A DNA stretch of 64,000 nucleotides from Sanguinoderma infundibulare (Eukaryota; Basidiomycota; Agaricomycetes; Polyporales; Polyporaceae), in assembly GCA_032821775.1 (NCBI GenBank), contig JAVLRN010000003.1, positions 3,286,001 through 3,350,000 of the forward strand, given 5' to 3'. The notes beneath the pieces are model-generated. The model worked only from the letters and a program-made list of their open reading frames with translations. It was not told the origin of the DNA and searched no databases. This document shows positions 21,712-32,124 of the stretch, piece after piece (position 1 is the stretch's first letter; every line of letters begins with the position of its first letter). Both the position numbers and the translations under genes were made by a program.

Positions 21712-24041
21712 ATGGCCTTGGGCAGCACTCCCAGCCAGGACGAGCCCGCCGGCAACTCAAAACAGGCCTTTTCCTTGGAGAACATCCTCAGTGGTGACCA
21801 TGAAAACATCGAGCACCCCACCGCCGACACCGACGAAGCGGGGCGGACCGCGGCAGGTTGGGACGAGGAAGCAGGGCAGGAGCACGTCGCCCAGGGGTTC
21901 TGTGTAGAATGCGAAGGTGCGTCCTGTCGGCAGAATGTCTAGCGGGACATGAGCTCAACGTACCGGCGCCATCAGACCAGCCAGCGCAGGTGCTCTGCGA
22001 GACATGCTCGGACAACTTTTGCGAGGTCTGTTTCGCAGCCCAGCACCGGAAGGGTACGCGCAAACGTCATGCGAGCAGACCCCTGTCCGGACACCAAGAA
22101 AAGAGAGCCAAGCTCAACGGTGTCCCGCCACCCGCCTCAGCAGAAAATGGAGACGAGGTGCGTCGGGATGTGACCTCGTTAACCCAATGGAAGTCTGACG
22201 CTCACACCCAAGATGCATGTCGACGAGGAAGAGGACTCAGACGAGGAGTTGGAACGCGCCGCGACCGAGGCCGCGTCGTCGACGATGGACATCGTCCTCT
22301 CCTCGCAGCCTGCTCCTGGCTCGGCCGTCGGGGAGTGGTTCGTCGAGCGCGCGAAATACATCCCCATGCGGCTTACCCTGTCAGAGCGGAAATTCCTGAG
22401 GCTGCTCGAGGCTGCTCTCAACGTCTCCGAGTACACGGACAAGATCGACACATTAGGTTTCGGTCTCTCCAAGGCCAAGCGTATCGTCCACCAAATCCGC
22501 GAGCTGTGCGCCATCCTCTCCGGTCTTGTTCTCTCCGCCGACTACAAACAAGGCCAGGAGCTCTTCCAGGACCGTGATTTCCAGTCGAATGAGGACTTCT
22601 ACCAGAAGATCTTCGAGCTCGGGCGTCGCCATAAGATCATGAACCCGGACAAGATGAGGTCTACATACGGCAAACTGATCTACATCCTTCAGGTAATCCT
22701 CCACCGCAGCTCGTTATCGGTGCCTAGCTAACAGGTATGGCCGGATCAGGACAGCCAGAGCCCTGAAGTGCAGGATCTTCTCAGCTTCTCTTGCGTTAAA
22801 CCGATTCACACCGTATACACCGTCCTCGAGGAGCACGATGCGCTCGATCTCCTCCGGGACGACCTCATCTCGGTAGCCACCAAGGAGATATACTCCGAAG
22901 ACCGCACCCGTCGGGAAATCCAACGCGACATCAAGAGCAAGGAACGGGCGATCGAGACGCTCTCAGGCAAGTACGCGCGTCAGGGCCTCTCCCAGGAGCA
23001 GGTCCGGCAGTGTATCTACAGCATCGGGGACAACCACGCGTTCCTCCGCACGAACCGCGACCCGTGCGATCGCATGATCGCGTACTTGAAGCAGTACTTC
23101 CACCCGACGAACCCTAAGGACCCAAAGAGCAGCCTCGCGATCAAGATCGGCAAGAACGGCGCGCGGCTCACGCACGACCACCAGAAGCAGTACGCCTACG
23201 TCCTCCAGAGCCTGACGTTATGGCGTGAAATCCTGCACGGTAGGTCGTCCGCGACCTCAGGCCTCAGGGATGAACAGACCGAGGTATTGACCAATGTCGT
23301 CGTCTTCTTACAGACATGTTCCACCTGTGGACCCTGGCGGAGCAGGACCTGCTGAACGAGAACGTCCCCTACCGTCTGCGGGACACCGGCCAAGGCCTGA
23401 ACCGCGTCCAGGCGGCGCCCAAGACGTCCCGCATGATGCACGCCATCCTCAACCGCGCCCAGCGCAGCATCGGCTCCTGGGTCGGGTCCTCGGTCATCCA
23501 CATGGGCGACCACAACGTCCCGAACGCGCTCATGTTCATCGGTGCGTCCGGTGCGCCGTCATCCTCTGCTGGCTGCTGATCAGTGTCGCCGCAGACAAGT
23601 ACTCCCAGGTGTACCGCATCCTGCTCCCGATCTGCAACACCCTCACCCAGATCCCGCGTCTCGTCGAGAACCCCGCGCTCCGGTCGTACATCGAGGACGA
23701 ATGGGGATCGGCCGAGGGCCTGAGCCGCGAGATCCTAGCCGACTTCTTCCGTCACGGATTCGACGGCTCCGGGGCTGGTAATTACTTCGACGCGGGTACG
23801 TGGCCCTGGTTGCCTATCAATCGGCCGACTGTTTGTCATGAGCTGACTGTTCTACCGGCATCCCTCCGCAGGATCGTGTATCGACGGACGGCTGACGAGC
23901 GCGTGGAACTGGTGTTCGACGCTCGAGAAGAAGCGCTTCTTCCCCATCTTCCTCTTGACTGGTATGTGACTCCACTCTTCTCCTGTGACATTTCCACTCA
24001 CCAAAACCATAGGTTTCGTTGGCTTTGACGGAGATTGGTAG
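21712..24041 (+). CDS. DUF2009/UPF0652 family protein with B-box-like zinc site
   Basis: Conserved eukaryotic protein of unknown biochemical function; fission yeast has UPF0652 members. The ATG at 21712 opens a short acidic exon ending GFCVECE. The intron removes 21915 to about 21976, and the next exon continues DQPAQVLCETCSDNFCEVCF then HRKGTRKRH. Together these make a Cys/His zinc site like a B-box. Further exons give RLTLSERKFLRLLEAALNVS, EYTDKIDTLGFG, FELGRRHKIMNPDKMRSTYG, KLIYILQ, GDNHAFLRTNRDPCDRMI, YLKQYFHP, AQRSIGSWVGSSVIHMGDHN and VPNALMFID. The last exons read CIDGRLTSAWNWC then KKRFFPIFLLTGFVGFDGDW, the highly conserved family C-terminus. Length is about 640 residues. It ends tail to tail with eIF3m, 253 bases apart. 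Confidence 0.87.
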
Positions 24042-24294
24042 ACGCTAATTAGAGGCACTTCGGATTGCATACACCCATCAAGCACGATAGACCGCTTCTG
24101 CACTTGCTTTGCTACAATTGTCGGAGGATACAGCATGTCTAATATAATCTAGCGCACGTAGACTTGTCTTTGCTGCCCACAGACCTGCCCCATGGTACGG
24201 ACGCGTGCAAGAACACAACCACAGTGACCATCCCAACGTCGGCCATTTTACACGCCCGCACCGCGACACCAACGCCACACATACTTCTACTCGC

Positions 24295-25978
24295 TCACGC
24301 AACGGCAGCCTGCGCGGCCACCGCAGGCGTCTCGATGCCAGCCGGGGCGGCAGCACCGTTGGAGGGAGTGTCGATGGGGACCCCTCCAGCGGCGGCGCTC
24401 GCGCCGCCCTTTTTGCGGCTCGCAGAGACCGTCTCTAGGACGCTCGCGAGGCCGGACTTCCACGCCTGCAGCCGTTTCTCGAGGAGCTCCCACTGCTCCC
24501 GCTCGAACGCGCGGGCGGTCGCGCGCGTGACGTGCAGGGTCTGAGTGGTCTGCGAGAGCTTGCCCGAGACGAGGCCGGCGCGGATGACTGGAATGTGATG
24601 TGTTATGACACGGGTTAGCAATGTGGGTTTTCGGTTCGAGGGACGGGGACGGGCTCGGGGCTCAGACGTACCATCGATGACCCAGGACTCTACTTGCGAG
24701 GGCTCGACCTGGAGCGCGGAGGCGATGGTCGAGTAGGGGACGTCGCGGCCCATGTTCTGGAAGCTGAGGGTGGCGAGGGTGAGAAGGCGGATCTTCCGCT
24801 CCAGTTGCGAGCTCTCGAGTTCTGCCAGATCGAAATCAAGATCAGCCCCAGAGTCGACGGCGGATGGGAGAGGCGCGTGCACGTACGGTACGTGGAGAAC
24901 GCGTCAGGATGGCTGCTGGCCCACTGCTGATACTGCGCGAGGCCATCGTTTAGGAAGATCTTGAGCAGCGAGAAGAGCTCGTGGTCCTTCGCGGCGACGA
25001 CGGCGTCGAGGCGGAAGAGGGAGTCGAAGTCGAAGTAGGAAGGCAGGCGGAGGGCGGCCGCGACAGCATCGATGGCTGCGCTTCGGGCCTCGGGTGATGA
25101 GGGAGGTAGTGAACGAACGTAGGAAAGCTGGTACCGATATGACGCAACACTATGAAGACAGGGATTCAGCACGCGAAATGTAGGAAAGACTGGGTTATAC
25201 ACACGGTTGGTGAGACTTGGTGTATGCGTCTACAATAAGCTTGGCGAAGCCGCTCTTCTCCTCTGGCGTAACCTCCCACTCTGAGAGCCATTTCTCGACT
25301 TCGGATTGGGAAAGACCGAGCACGTCAAGGTCGTCGTTTGCGCTCGCAAGCTCAAGGAGGGTTTGGTATACGGGTAGGCGGAGGCTGGAACGTCGAGGAA
25401 TCGCGTTGAAGAGATTCGAAAGTCTGACAAAGTAAGCATGAGCTAGAGGCATATACGGTGCATCTTATAGCAAAGTTTCCGCACATCCGGTATTTTGTGG
25501 AGGTCTGGTCGGGAGAAGTAGATATGATGTTCAGCAGAGTGGCCAGTTGAGAGCGGGTTCGAGCATCGTCAAGGGGGTAGAGCGTGAGGAAATGGGAGAA
25601 CAAGAGATTGAAGAAGCCTTCGATCTCTGCAACGGACTGTAAGAGATTTTCAAGATGAGATGGCTCTGCAAGGACACACCCTTCTCCGAACCCTCTCCAA
25701 GTCCTTTGACGTCCAGAAGCACCGAACTGAACACGTCCCTTCTCCGCGCATCATCCTCCTCGAGCGGTTTCTGTCCCTCCGGGGTAGCCAAGGACTCCTG
25801 GAACGGTTGGATGTATGCGGCCCGTCCGTCCTCGGGTAGAGCACGCGCCAAATAATTTACGAGCTCGAGGATCTACGGAAGCTTGAGCGAACGTTCTGCA
25901 CGATCCCAACTGATTCGGACATACCTGCTCCTCGAAGGTGCCCTCTGCAAAGATGGATATTGAGTCTGTTACGGCCAT
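24295..25978 (-). CDS. Translation initiation factor eIF3 subunit M (PCI domain)
   Basis: Cytosolic subunit of the eIF3 complex that helps load mRNA and initiator tRNA onto the 40S ribosome. The ATG at 25978 gives MAVTDSISIFAEGTFEEQ; the upstream in-frame leader is non-coding. Conserved blocks follow across short introns: LVNYLARALPEDGRAAYI, QPFQESLATPEGQKPLEE, EIEGFFNLLFSHFLTLYPLD, IPRRSSLRLPVYQTLLELAS, LSEWEVTPEEKSGFAKLI, RSLPPSSPEARSAAIDAVA, LRLPSYFDFDSLFRLDAV and AAKDHELFSLLKIFLNDGLA. The C-terminal PCI helices and winged-helix follow: ERKIRLLTLATLSFQNMGRD, VPYSTIASALQVEPSQVESW, VIRAGLVSGKLSQTTQTLHV. The tail is Ala-rich. Estimated length is about 430 residues, normal for fungi. The eIF3b gene is also in this window, but 18 kb away. 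Confidence 0.93.
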
Positions 25979-26850
25979 TTTCTGATCGGTGCTCTCGCCA
26001 AAGCCAGGAGGGCGAAATGGAGAAGTACAGAGGGTGACAACACGGACAAACACCACTCGATCTCTCCTCATTAGGCGCCCACCATTTGTCTAAGCTTCTC
26101 GACCTCCGGGCGCAACTTATCGCTGCATCGAGTGCGACAGACCGCTATGCGCACAGTCACAAACATACTCATTGAGCCCAATTGGCGAGATATCCTCATT
26201 TTTAGCACTCACTAATTGAGGCTTAGCCGGTAGGTCTCTGTGACTCACAAGCAGGTTCTCCAAATATCCAACACCTTTAATCCGGGGGCCTTGCATACTG
26301 GCCACAGAGACCGACGGAGTACTTGTCCCGTGTGGCGGGAAGACGGCGTCCACGCGACGTCTGTGGCTTGCGCGGTCTCTCTGACCACCGTAGGACAACC
26401 GTCAGATCGCCGCTCTGCTCATCGCCCAAATTTGGCCCCGCACCACCTTCGGCCCAATCTCGCCAATGGCATCACGTCATGAAATAGCAACGATTCCCTT
26501 CTAGGCGTATAAATCCCGAGGCTGTTCAGAATGGACGCGAAGAACCACCGGTCTGGGATGATTTGCATTGAAAGCTTCGATCGTGGTCTGCACTTCCTCG
26601 CCATCTTTATATCCACGCTTCGCAGTCGCTGAGCATACGTGAACACGACGTGCGCCGTATCCATCGCCGCGATCGGTCCCATATCGCTTTTCGCCGCAAA
26701 GGATTTAAACTTCCGTTGCTCGCCTGGGCCTCGTGTCCTACAACCACCTTCCAACCTCCCAGTTGAACCGTCTCTTGGTGGCTGGCACATCCAGTGAGTC
26801 AGCCGCTCTATTTATCCGTGTCTGGGTGCTCACTGTGGATTTCCCAGACA
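25979..26850. other. Divergent promoter region, eIF3m / F-box copy 3
   Basis: About 870 bases between two divergent starts. Short frames on both strands lack recognisable domains. No repeats or RNA gene seen. Confidence 0.45.
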
Positions 26851-28059
26851 ATGCACCCTGCAGTACGGAGGCTTGAACGAATCCCTCCCGAGATCTGGCA
26901 GGAGATCATCGCCTTTGCCTGCACAGATGGCGGCGCCACTGGCAGGGCCATCGCCCTCACCTGCCGCTTCTTCCGCGAGCAGTCCCTCCACGTCCGCTTC
27001 ACGTCCTTGTCCTTCAAGAACACGAAAAGCCTCCTCGTCTTCCTCGTCTCCCTCCGCGTCCAGCCTAAAGACTGCAGGCCGCGCATCCAGCACGTAGCCC
27101 TCGAGCCGTCCCTCTACGCCGGCCACGTCCCCCGTGCGCTCCGGCACCTCGCAGGCAATCCGCAGCCGGGGCAGGACGTCGACCCGGTCGACTTCTGCGC
27201 CAACGCCCTGGAGGCGCTCTTCTCGCTCGCCGCGCGCCAAATGCGTACCCTATGCCTCGTCGCGAACCCCGCCGTGCCCTTCCGCTGTTTCGCGCATGGG
27301 CTGCCCAAGCTCGAGGAGCTCAGCGTGTGGAATCACCCGTTGTGTCCCCCACCATCCCTGGCACCCGTTCTCCGCAGACAATCAGAATACGAAGGGCAGG
27401 CTCGCGCGCACCAATCACCCACCAGCGCCGTGGACTTGTCTGTAGCAGGGTCGGACGACCATGGTCAAGCAGGGGGCGATCCAGATCGAGCGAGCGTGAT
27501 GCTGCCATCGCTCAAGCGCCTCCACTACGTCCTCACGGAGCCGAGCATGTCGTTCCGGAACGTGCTCGCCAGCCTCCCGGCGCTCGCGTCCGCCAAGCTG
27601 ACGCACCTCCGCCTGTCTGGCATAACGTCCGCGGACGAGGACATGCCGCCGACCCTGGCACACATTCTCGGGGTGCCGCCGCCCCGGCCGTTGCGCGAGC
27701 GCGTGCGGCTGGGTGCCGCATCGTCGCAGCAGCCGCTGGACACGAGCGGGGCGGTGTTCCCGAACTTGTGGCACGTCGTGATCTATGCGATCCAGCCGGG
27801 GAGGGATGAGATGGCGTCGTTCCCGAAGTGGGCGTCGCTTCTGGGTTTGCTGAGGGAGCTGGAGCGGACGTGCCGGCGCGTGAGCGGGATGCGGATGGTG
27901 GTGCTCGAGCGGAGCTGGTTGAGGAAGTCGAGGTGGGCGAAGCGGCTGAAGGACGATTGGCTGGAGCGGATGGACGGCGGGAGGGGGTGCTGGGTCGAGA
28001 GCGAGGCTGAGGAGTCGCGGATCGAGGGTCCTTTGGAGGCTCCGAAGGGTGTAGACTGA
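26851..28059 (+). CDS. F-box-like protein, copy 3 (intact)
   Basis: Single-exon frame of 402 residues from the ATG at 26851 (MHPAVRRL); the longer open frame starts with GTG. The N-terminal F-box-like motif is RIPPEIWQEIIAFACTDGGA then TGRAIALTCRFFREQS. A leucine-rich body follows with LPKLEELSVWNHP, LPSLKRLHYVL and AKLTHLRLSGI, matching the LPKLRGLTL, LPSLQRLHCIV and LTHLRFSGL blocks of copy 1. The C-terminal block is KWASLLGLLRELERTC, RLKDDWLERMDGGRGCWVES. This is the best intact reference for the family in the window. A role as substrate adaptor for an SCF ubiquitin ligase is inferred from the F-box only. Such proteins are numerous and fast-evolving in agaricomycetes. Confidence 0.8.
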   Translation: MHPAVRRLERIPPEIWQEIIAFACTDGGATGRAIALTCRFFREQSLHVRFTSLSFKNTKSLLVFLVSLRVQPKDCRPRIQHVALEPSLYAGHVPRALRHLAGNPQPGQDVDPVDFCANALEALFSLAARQMRTLCLVANPAVPFRCFAHGLPKLEELSVWNHPLCPPPSLAPVLRRQSEYEGQARAHQSPTSAVDLSVAGSDDHGQAGGDPDRASVMLPSLKRLHYVLTEPSMSFRNVLASLPALASAKLTHLRLSGITSADEDMPPTLAHILGVPPPRPLRERVRLGAASSQQPLDTSGAVFPNLWHVVIYAIQPGRDEMASFPKWASLLGLLRELERTCRRVSGMRMVVLERSWLRKSRWAKRLKDDWLERMDGGRGCWVESEAEESRIEGPLEAPKGVD

Positions 28060-28781
28060 CCCGGTGCAGTTGCTAAATGTCGACTACACATGTAGTTGTT
28101 TTGTTTTCGTCAGGAATCATTAACCAGAGTTGGCATTGGATGAGTTATGACACTAAATCACTAGTACTGAATGAGAAGCTGAAAAAAGCAAGTGGCGAAC
28201 ACAAGGTTCGGATAGTCTGAAAAATTCCCAGTGTGGCATCAGAATGAGGGCAGTACACGGAATCCCCTAGTAAAAGGCGAGGGGATTGCTTATTGTATCA
28301 CCCTCTGCCACATATTGTAAAGGGAAGGGTAAGCGACCGGGTATCAGAGTTTTGCATATTGCTCACTTCGCAGGTGTGCGCGCCTTCCGCTAGTAGATAG
28401 TACGCCAGGCAACTGGGCGGCGGTTTTGTCCTCTTCCCTACAGCCATTTAAGCTCTGCATTTTTTTCATGGAGGGTGGATGTGGTACGCACCGGACGTGT
28501 ATACTTGTCTGCAGATAAGTGAAACTGGCGGTATGCGGCAGGCGAACCTCCGACTCCGCGTCTCGCGTAATAAATCGGTGACGAGCATCACGTGATCGTG
28601 ATTTTTTGCTGCAATCGATTCTCGAGTCAAATTCGCCACTTGAAAGTCCCTTCGCGTACTCAGGCGTACTCGTAGCCCTGAATCCTGTACACCTGCACTC
28701 TCGCGCATTTGCGGCTTCCTAACTGTGCTTCTGCGCATCGCTACTGAAACCTTCTGGCCGCAACTCGTATTCCCGCTGATG
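28060..28781. other. Intergenic upstream of MTD1-like gene
   Basis: About 720 bases containing the 3' flank of the F-box gene (AT-rich near 28130-28350) and the promoter of the one-carbon gene. No further gene seen. Confidence 0.45.
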
Positions 28782-30406
28782 ATGGCTCAGGAAGGAAACG
28801 GCGTCCTCCTCAAGGCGGACGCCATCGCGGACACGTTCCGCACCGAGATCAAGTCAGCTTTGTCGACCGCACCGCGCGTCCCGAAGCTGGTCGGTATCCT
28901 CGCGACGAACTCGGCACCAAGCAAATTCTATGCCGAGTTCACGAGGAAGCAGTGCGACGCACTCGGCGTCGAGTTTGTCTTGCGCACGACCGGACAGGCG
29001 ACGGACGAGTCGCTCGCCCCTGGGGAGGGCGCGGAGGAAGCTATCATAGAGGCGAACGAGGACGAGACCGTAGACGGGATCATGGTGCGTCCTGCACAGA
29101 TTCATGGAGGCGTGGTGCCCTCGCTCAGTCCGCGCGATTTTGAATTAAAAAAAAGGTCTACTATCCCGTGTTCGGCGTGCAGCAAGTGCGTAGACGTTCG
29201 CACGCAGCGTGCCATGATATTGAACACATTTGGTCACCGTAGGATCACTATCTGCAGCAAGTTGAGTTGGCGGATGCCGGTCATGTCGGGGCGTCGTGCT
29301 CACACGCGTGCGCAGATCGTGTCTCCTTTCAAGGACGTGGAAGGCCTCCACTTCAAGTTCCACTATAACTTATACCATAAGTCCGTTCGCGCTCCCTCCC
29401 AGACCCTCCCAGCACACAATGGCCACAACGAATCCTGACTCGTCCCTTTGCAGTATTCGATTCCTGCAACCCCGAACGCTCGCATCCTCCCTTCCCAAGG
29501 CAACCAGCGGCGACGCCCCGCCCGCAGTCAACGACGAGCCGCCTGCGGGTTACGTCAAGTCCATCCTTCCTTGCACGCCGCTCGCGATCGTCAAGTGCCT
29601 CGAGTACATCGGAGTGTACAACAGGCTCCTGCCCTACGGCGACCGCGCGTATGGCAGGACCATCACCGTCATCAACAGGTGCGTTCCTCTTGCTCACCCA
29701 CGCCGTGCCCGGATTCCTGCGCCCCCAGCTACGTCGACGGGTCTCTGACAGTTCGCGATTGACTGACTGGCTGACGGACACACCCGCATCCACGCACATG
29801 TCATGCCATACACACAAACACACAACCACAGGTCCGAGGTCGTCGGCCGCCCGCTCGCAGCGCTGCTCGCCAACGACGGCGCGCGCGTCTTCTCTGCCGA
29901 CATTGACTCCATCCAGGAGTACACCAAGCGGCCCCGGCACGCCGCCGAGCCCGACAGCGTGCAGCGACGGTACCACCCGCGGCACGTCGTCCATCCCGCG
30001 GGGCAGACCCTGCAGGAAGCACTCGCGCTCTCGGACGTCGTCGTGTCTGCGGTGCCGAGCAAGGAGTACAAGGTCAAGACGGCATGGCTCAAGGACGGGT
30101 GCGTCTGCCTGAATGTCGCCGCGGACAAGAACTTTGAGGCGGACGTGCGGGAGAAGGTACGTGTCGCGGGCGCGTTCGGAGATGCAGTGGGTCGTCGGTC
30201 GTGTCGGCTGACGTGTGTGTGTGCGGGATAGGCATCGCTGTACCTGCCTACGATTGGCAAGGTTACGATTATGATGCTGCTTCGGAACTTGTGAGCGCGG
30301 ATCTCCTTTGCTTCGGGACATGGCAATCAGACTGACCGTCTGACTCGCGACCAGGTTGCGGCTGCAGCAGTACAAAAAGTTGATAGGAGACGCACCGTCG
30401 TCGTGA
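28782..30406 (+). CDS. MTD1: NAD-dependent methylenetetrahydrofolate dehydrogenase
   Basis: Cytosolic enzyme oxidising 5,10-methylene-THF to 5,10-methenyl-THF with NAD, feeding purine synthesis. Eight exons keep frame: 28782-29084, 29156-29185, 29243-29260, 29316-29380, 29454-29678, 29832-30156, 30232-30290 and 30355-30406, giving 358 residues. Conserved blocks: PKLVGILATNSAPSKFYAEF, EANEDETVDGIM, VYYPVFGVQQ, DHYLQQIVSPFKDVEGLHF, SILPCTPLAIVKCLEYIGVY, YGRTITVINRSEVVGRPLAA, LLANDGARVFSADIDSIQ, DVVVSAVPSKEYKV, EKASLYLPTIGKVTIMMLLR. These match yeast Mtd1 rather than the trifunctional C1-THF synthase: it is a stand-alone enzyme and has the Rossmann SEVVGRPLAALLANDGA. Two ATGs are adjacent (28779 and 28782); either is possible. 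The exons of 30 and 18 nt are unusually small. Confidence 0.93.
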
Positions 30407-30735
30407 AACGATACAGGGGAACCCACATATGGGGACGGCAGGCCCAAAAGCGCATGTCGGGAAGTGGCGTGAAGTACCGAGTTTTAGACGTGTACCATTC
30501 GTTCCGGCTGTAGCAAAACTCATTACGATTGCAGTAGACCTTGTATTACCTTGATTCATGCGACAGATAACAAAGACAGAGGAACGATGCGAGCATGCGT
30601 GCGTGGGTCCCGAAAGATATACGGTAGGAACAGGTCGACGTGAATATGCAAGCCGAGTCTACCATTGCTTGCCATATATAAGTGTGACAAGAAACAGACG
30701 GAATGATGGGACGGACAAGTGGGAAGAGCAAGGGG

Positions 30736-31728
30736 TCATAGCCGTGCCTCTACTTCGCTAATGTTGATGGGTGGTATAGAGGACGCGTACTCTCTTGAGG
30801 GTGTCGCGGTACCAGAACGGGGAAAGTTGGGCGTGACGGGCGTGCCGATTGTGGACGGATCGTCTGAGACCATGAAGCGCACGCGGTACCGGTGGAACTA
30901 ATCAAGGTTTGTCAGGGTGTGCACGAAGCTGAGAAAAGAGCAGCGATCTGAACAGGCACGAGAAATGAATTGGAGGCTTACCACAGGGAGCTTCGGGATG
31001 AGGACGACGATTAGAGCGGTGATGTTGATGGCGAATAGCCATGGGTCATAATGTGTGTAATGGGTTGATGCAAGGAATCTGCCGCGTCGCCAAGAGGGGG
31101 CTGTAAGCATATGTGTTAGGCACGTACGGGGAAAGAATGAACTGACAAGGTTATAGGCACAATGAAGAGCCATTTCTTCGCGGGAGTGTACTGCGCCCCC
31201 TCGTCAATCTGTTCCCAGAGAGTAAGGTTGTCGTACACGCCCCCGTGAAGATCCGAATGGAAGGGGATGCCAGTCACATAGTGGAACATGAGATATGAGA
31301 ACTGCATCCGGTCTTCAGCGTCAGTACGAATCAGAGGCACCATGGCGTTTGGCGGGAAACTCACACCGAGGTAAAACAGGTTGACGAGCGTCCAGCTGAT
31401 CTCCTGACGCATACCAGGGATGGTGTCGATGACGACCTTCCCGGCGAAGATGAGGACGGGGTGGATGAGCCACGCGCCTAAGCGAAGTGCTGTATGTCAG
31501 ACTTGAGAAGATCATACGACAAGGGGACATCGACGTACCCTTGCGGTTCACCCACTCCGCGTTCAGATTATCGTACACACTCTGGTCGAGCACATCCGCC
31601 TGGTTCTCGTCGCCGACCTTCTCGACCTTGACGATACTACTACTGCGCTCGCGACCGACGCGCACGGTGAGACCGGGGGTCGCAGACTTCCTAGGACTAA
31701 GTGTCGACGTTGCCGCTGGCAGAGCCAT
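30736..31728 (-). CDS. ORM1/ORMDL-type regulator of sphingolipid synthesis
   Basis: ER membrane protein that restrains serine palmitoyltransferase. The ATG at 31728 opens a Ser/Thr-rich N-terminus containing RVGRERSSSIVKVEKV. RERSSS fits the RxRxxS site used by Ypk1 kinase in yeast Orm1/2 to relieve inhibition. The conserved body follows over several exons: DNLNAEWVNRKGAWLIHPVL, MRQEISWTLVNLFYL, MQFSYLMFHYVTGIPF, VYDNLTLWEQIDEGAQYTPA, KKWLFIVPI, FLASTHYTHYDPWLFAIN and IPKLPVFHRYRV. Four hydrophobic segments are expected. A fungal C-terminal extension of about 45 residues (VSDDPSTIGTPVTPNFPRSG...) ends NISEVEARL. The segment 31313-31366 is best read as a 54-nt intron because it interrupts conserved sequence, although it is in frame and stop-free. 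Confidence 0.92.
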
Positions 31729-32124
31729 GGTAAACGATGAGAGGCAAGGATGGTGCTACAAGGGATATCAGACGGAACTAGACCAGATTAAAAGGGGAAG
31801 GAGAGTGGTGCGATGGAGGAGCGTCGAGCGGACGAGAGCGTCGTCGTGGCCCGCTGCTTGGAGCAAGCTGAGGTCGTCTCATTTGGCAAGCGCCCATAAA
31901 GTGCTGCGCCATCGCCGAGAAGCGCCCGTGCCCAATGCGGGGAACGATGTCATCTGAGTCCGAGGACCGACTGCGACCGAGACCAGCTCCCGGCGCCGTC
32001 TTCTACCACTCCCAGGATCCTCGGGTCCGCAACCTCCTCGCTCTCCTGCTGTGCTCGCCGTCTGTATCCTTATTGCTTGTCTCATCGCTTTCCGACTCCC
32101 TTTCACTCTCTGACCCCGAAGAAA
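31729..32124. promoter_or_regulatory. Divergent promoter region, ORM1 / Virilizer
   Basis: About 400 bases separate the two start codons, so the promoters must share this stretch. A rightward frame with an ATG at about 31935 runs in from upstream, but the Virilizer homology starts only at 32125. The 32040-32110 part is pyrimidine-rich, as is common just upstream of basidiomycete starts. Confidence 0.45.

Noticed and set aside
29353..30447. 364-codon minus-strand frame across MTD1
   Set aside because: Shadow of the MTD1 exons and introns; the plus strand encodes conserved enzyme sequence.
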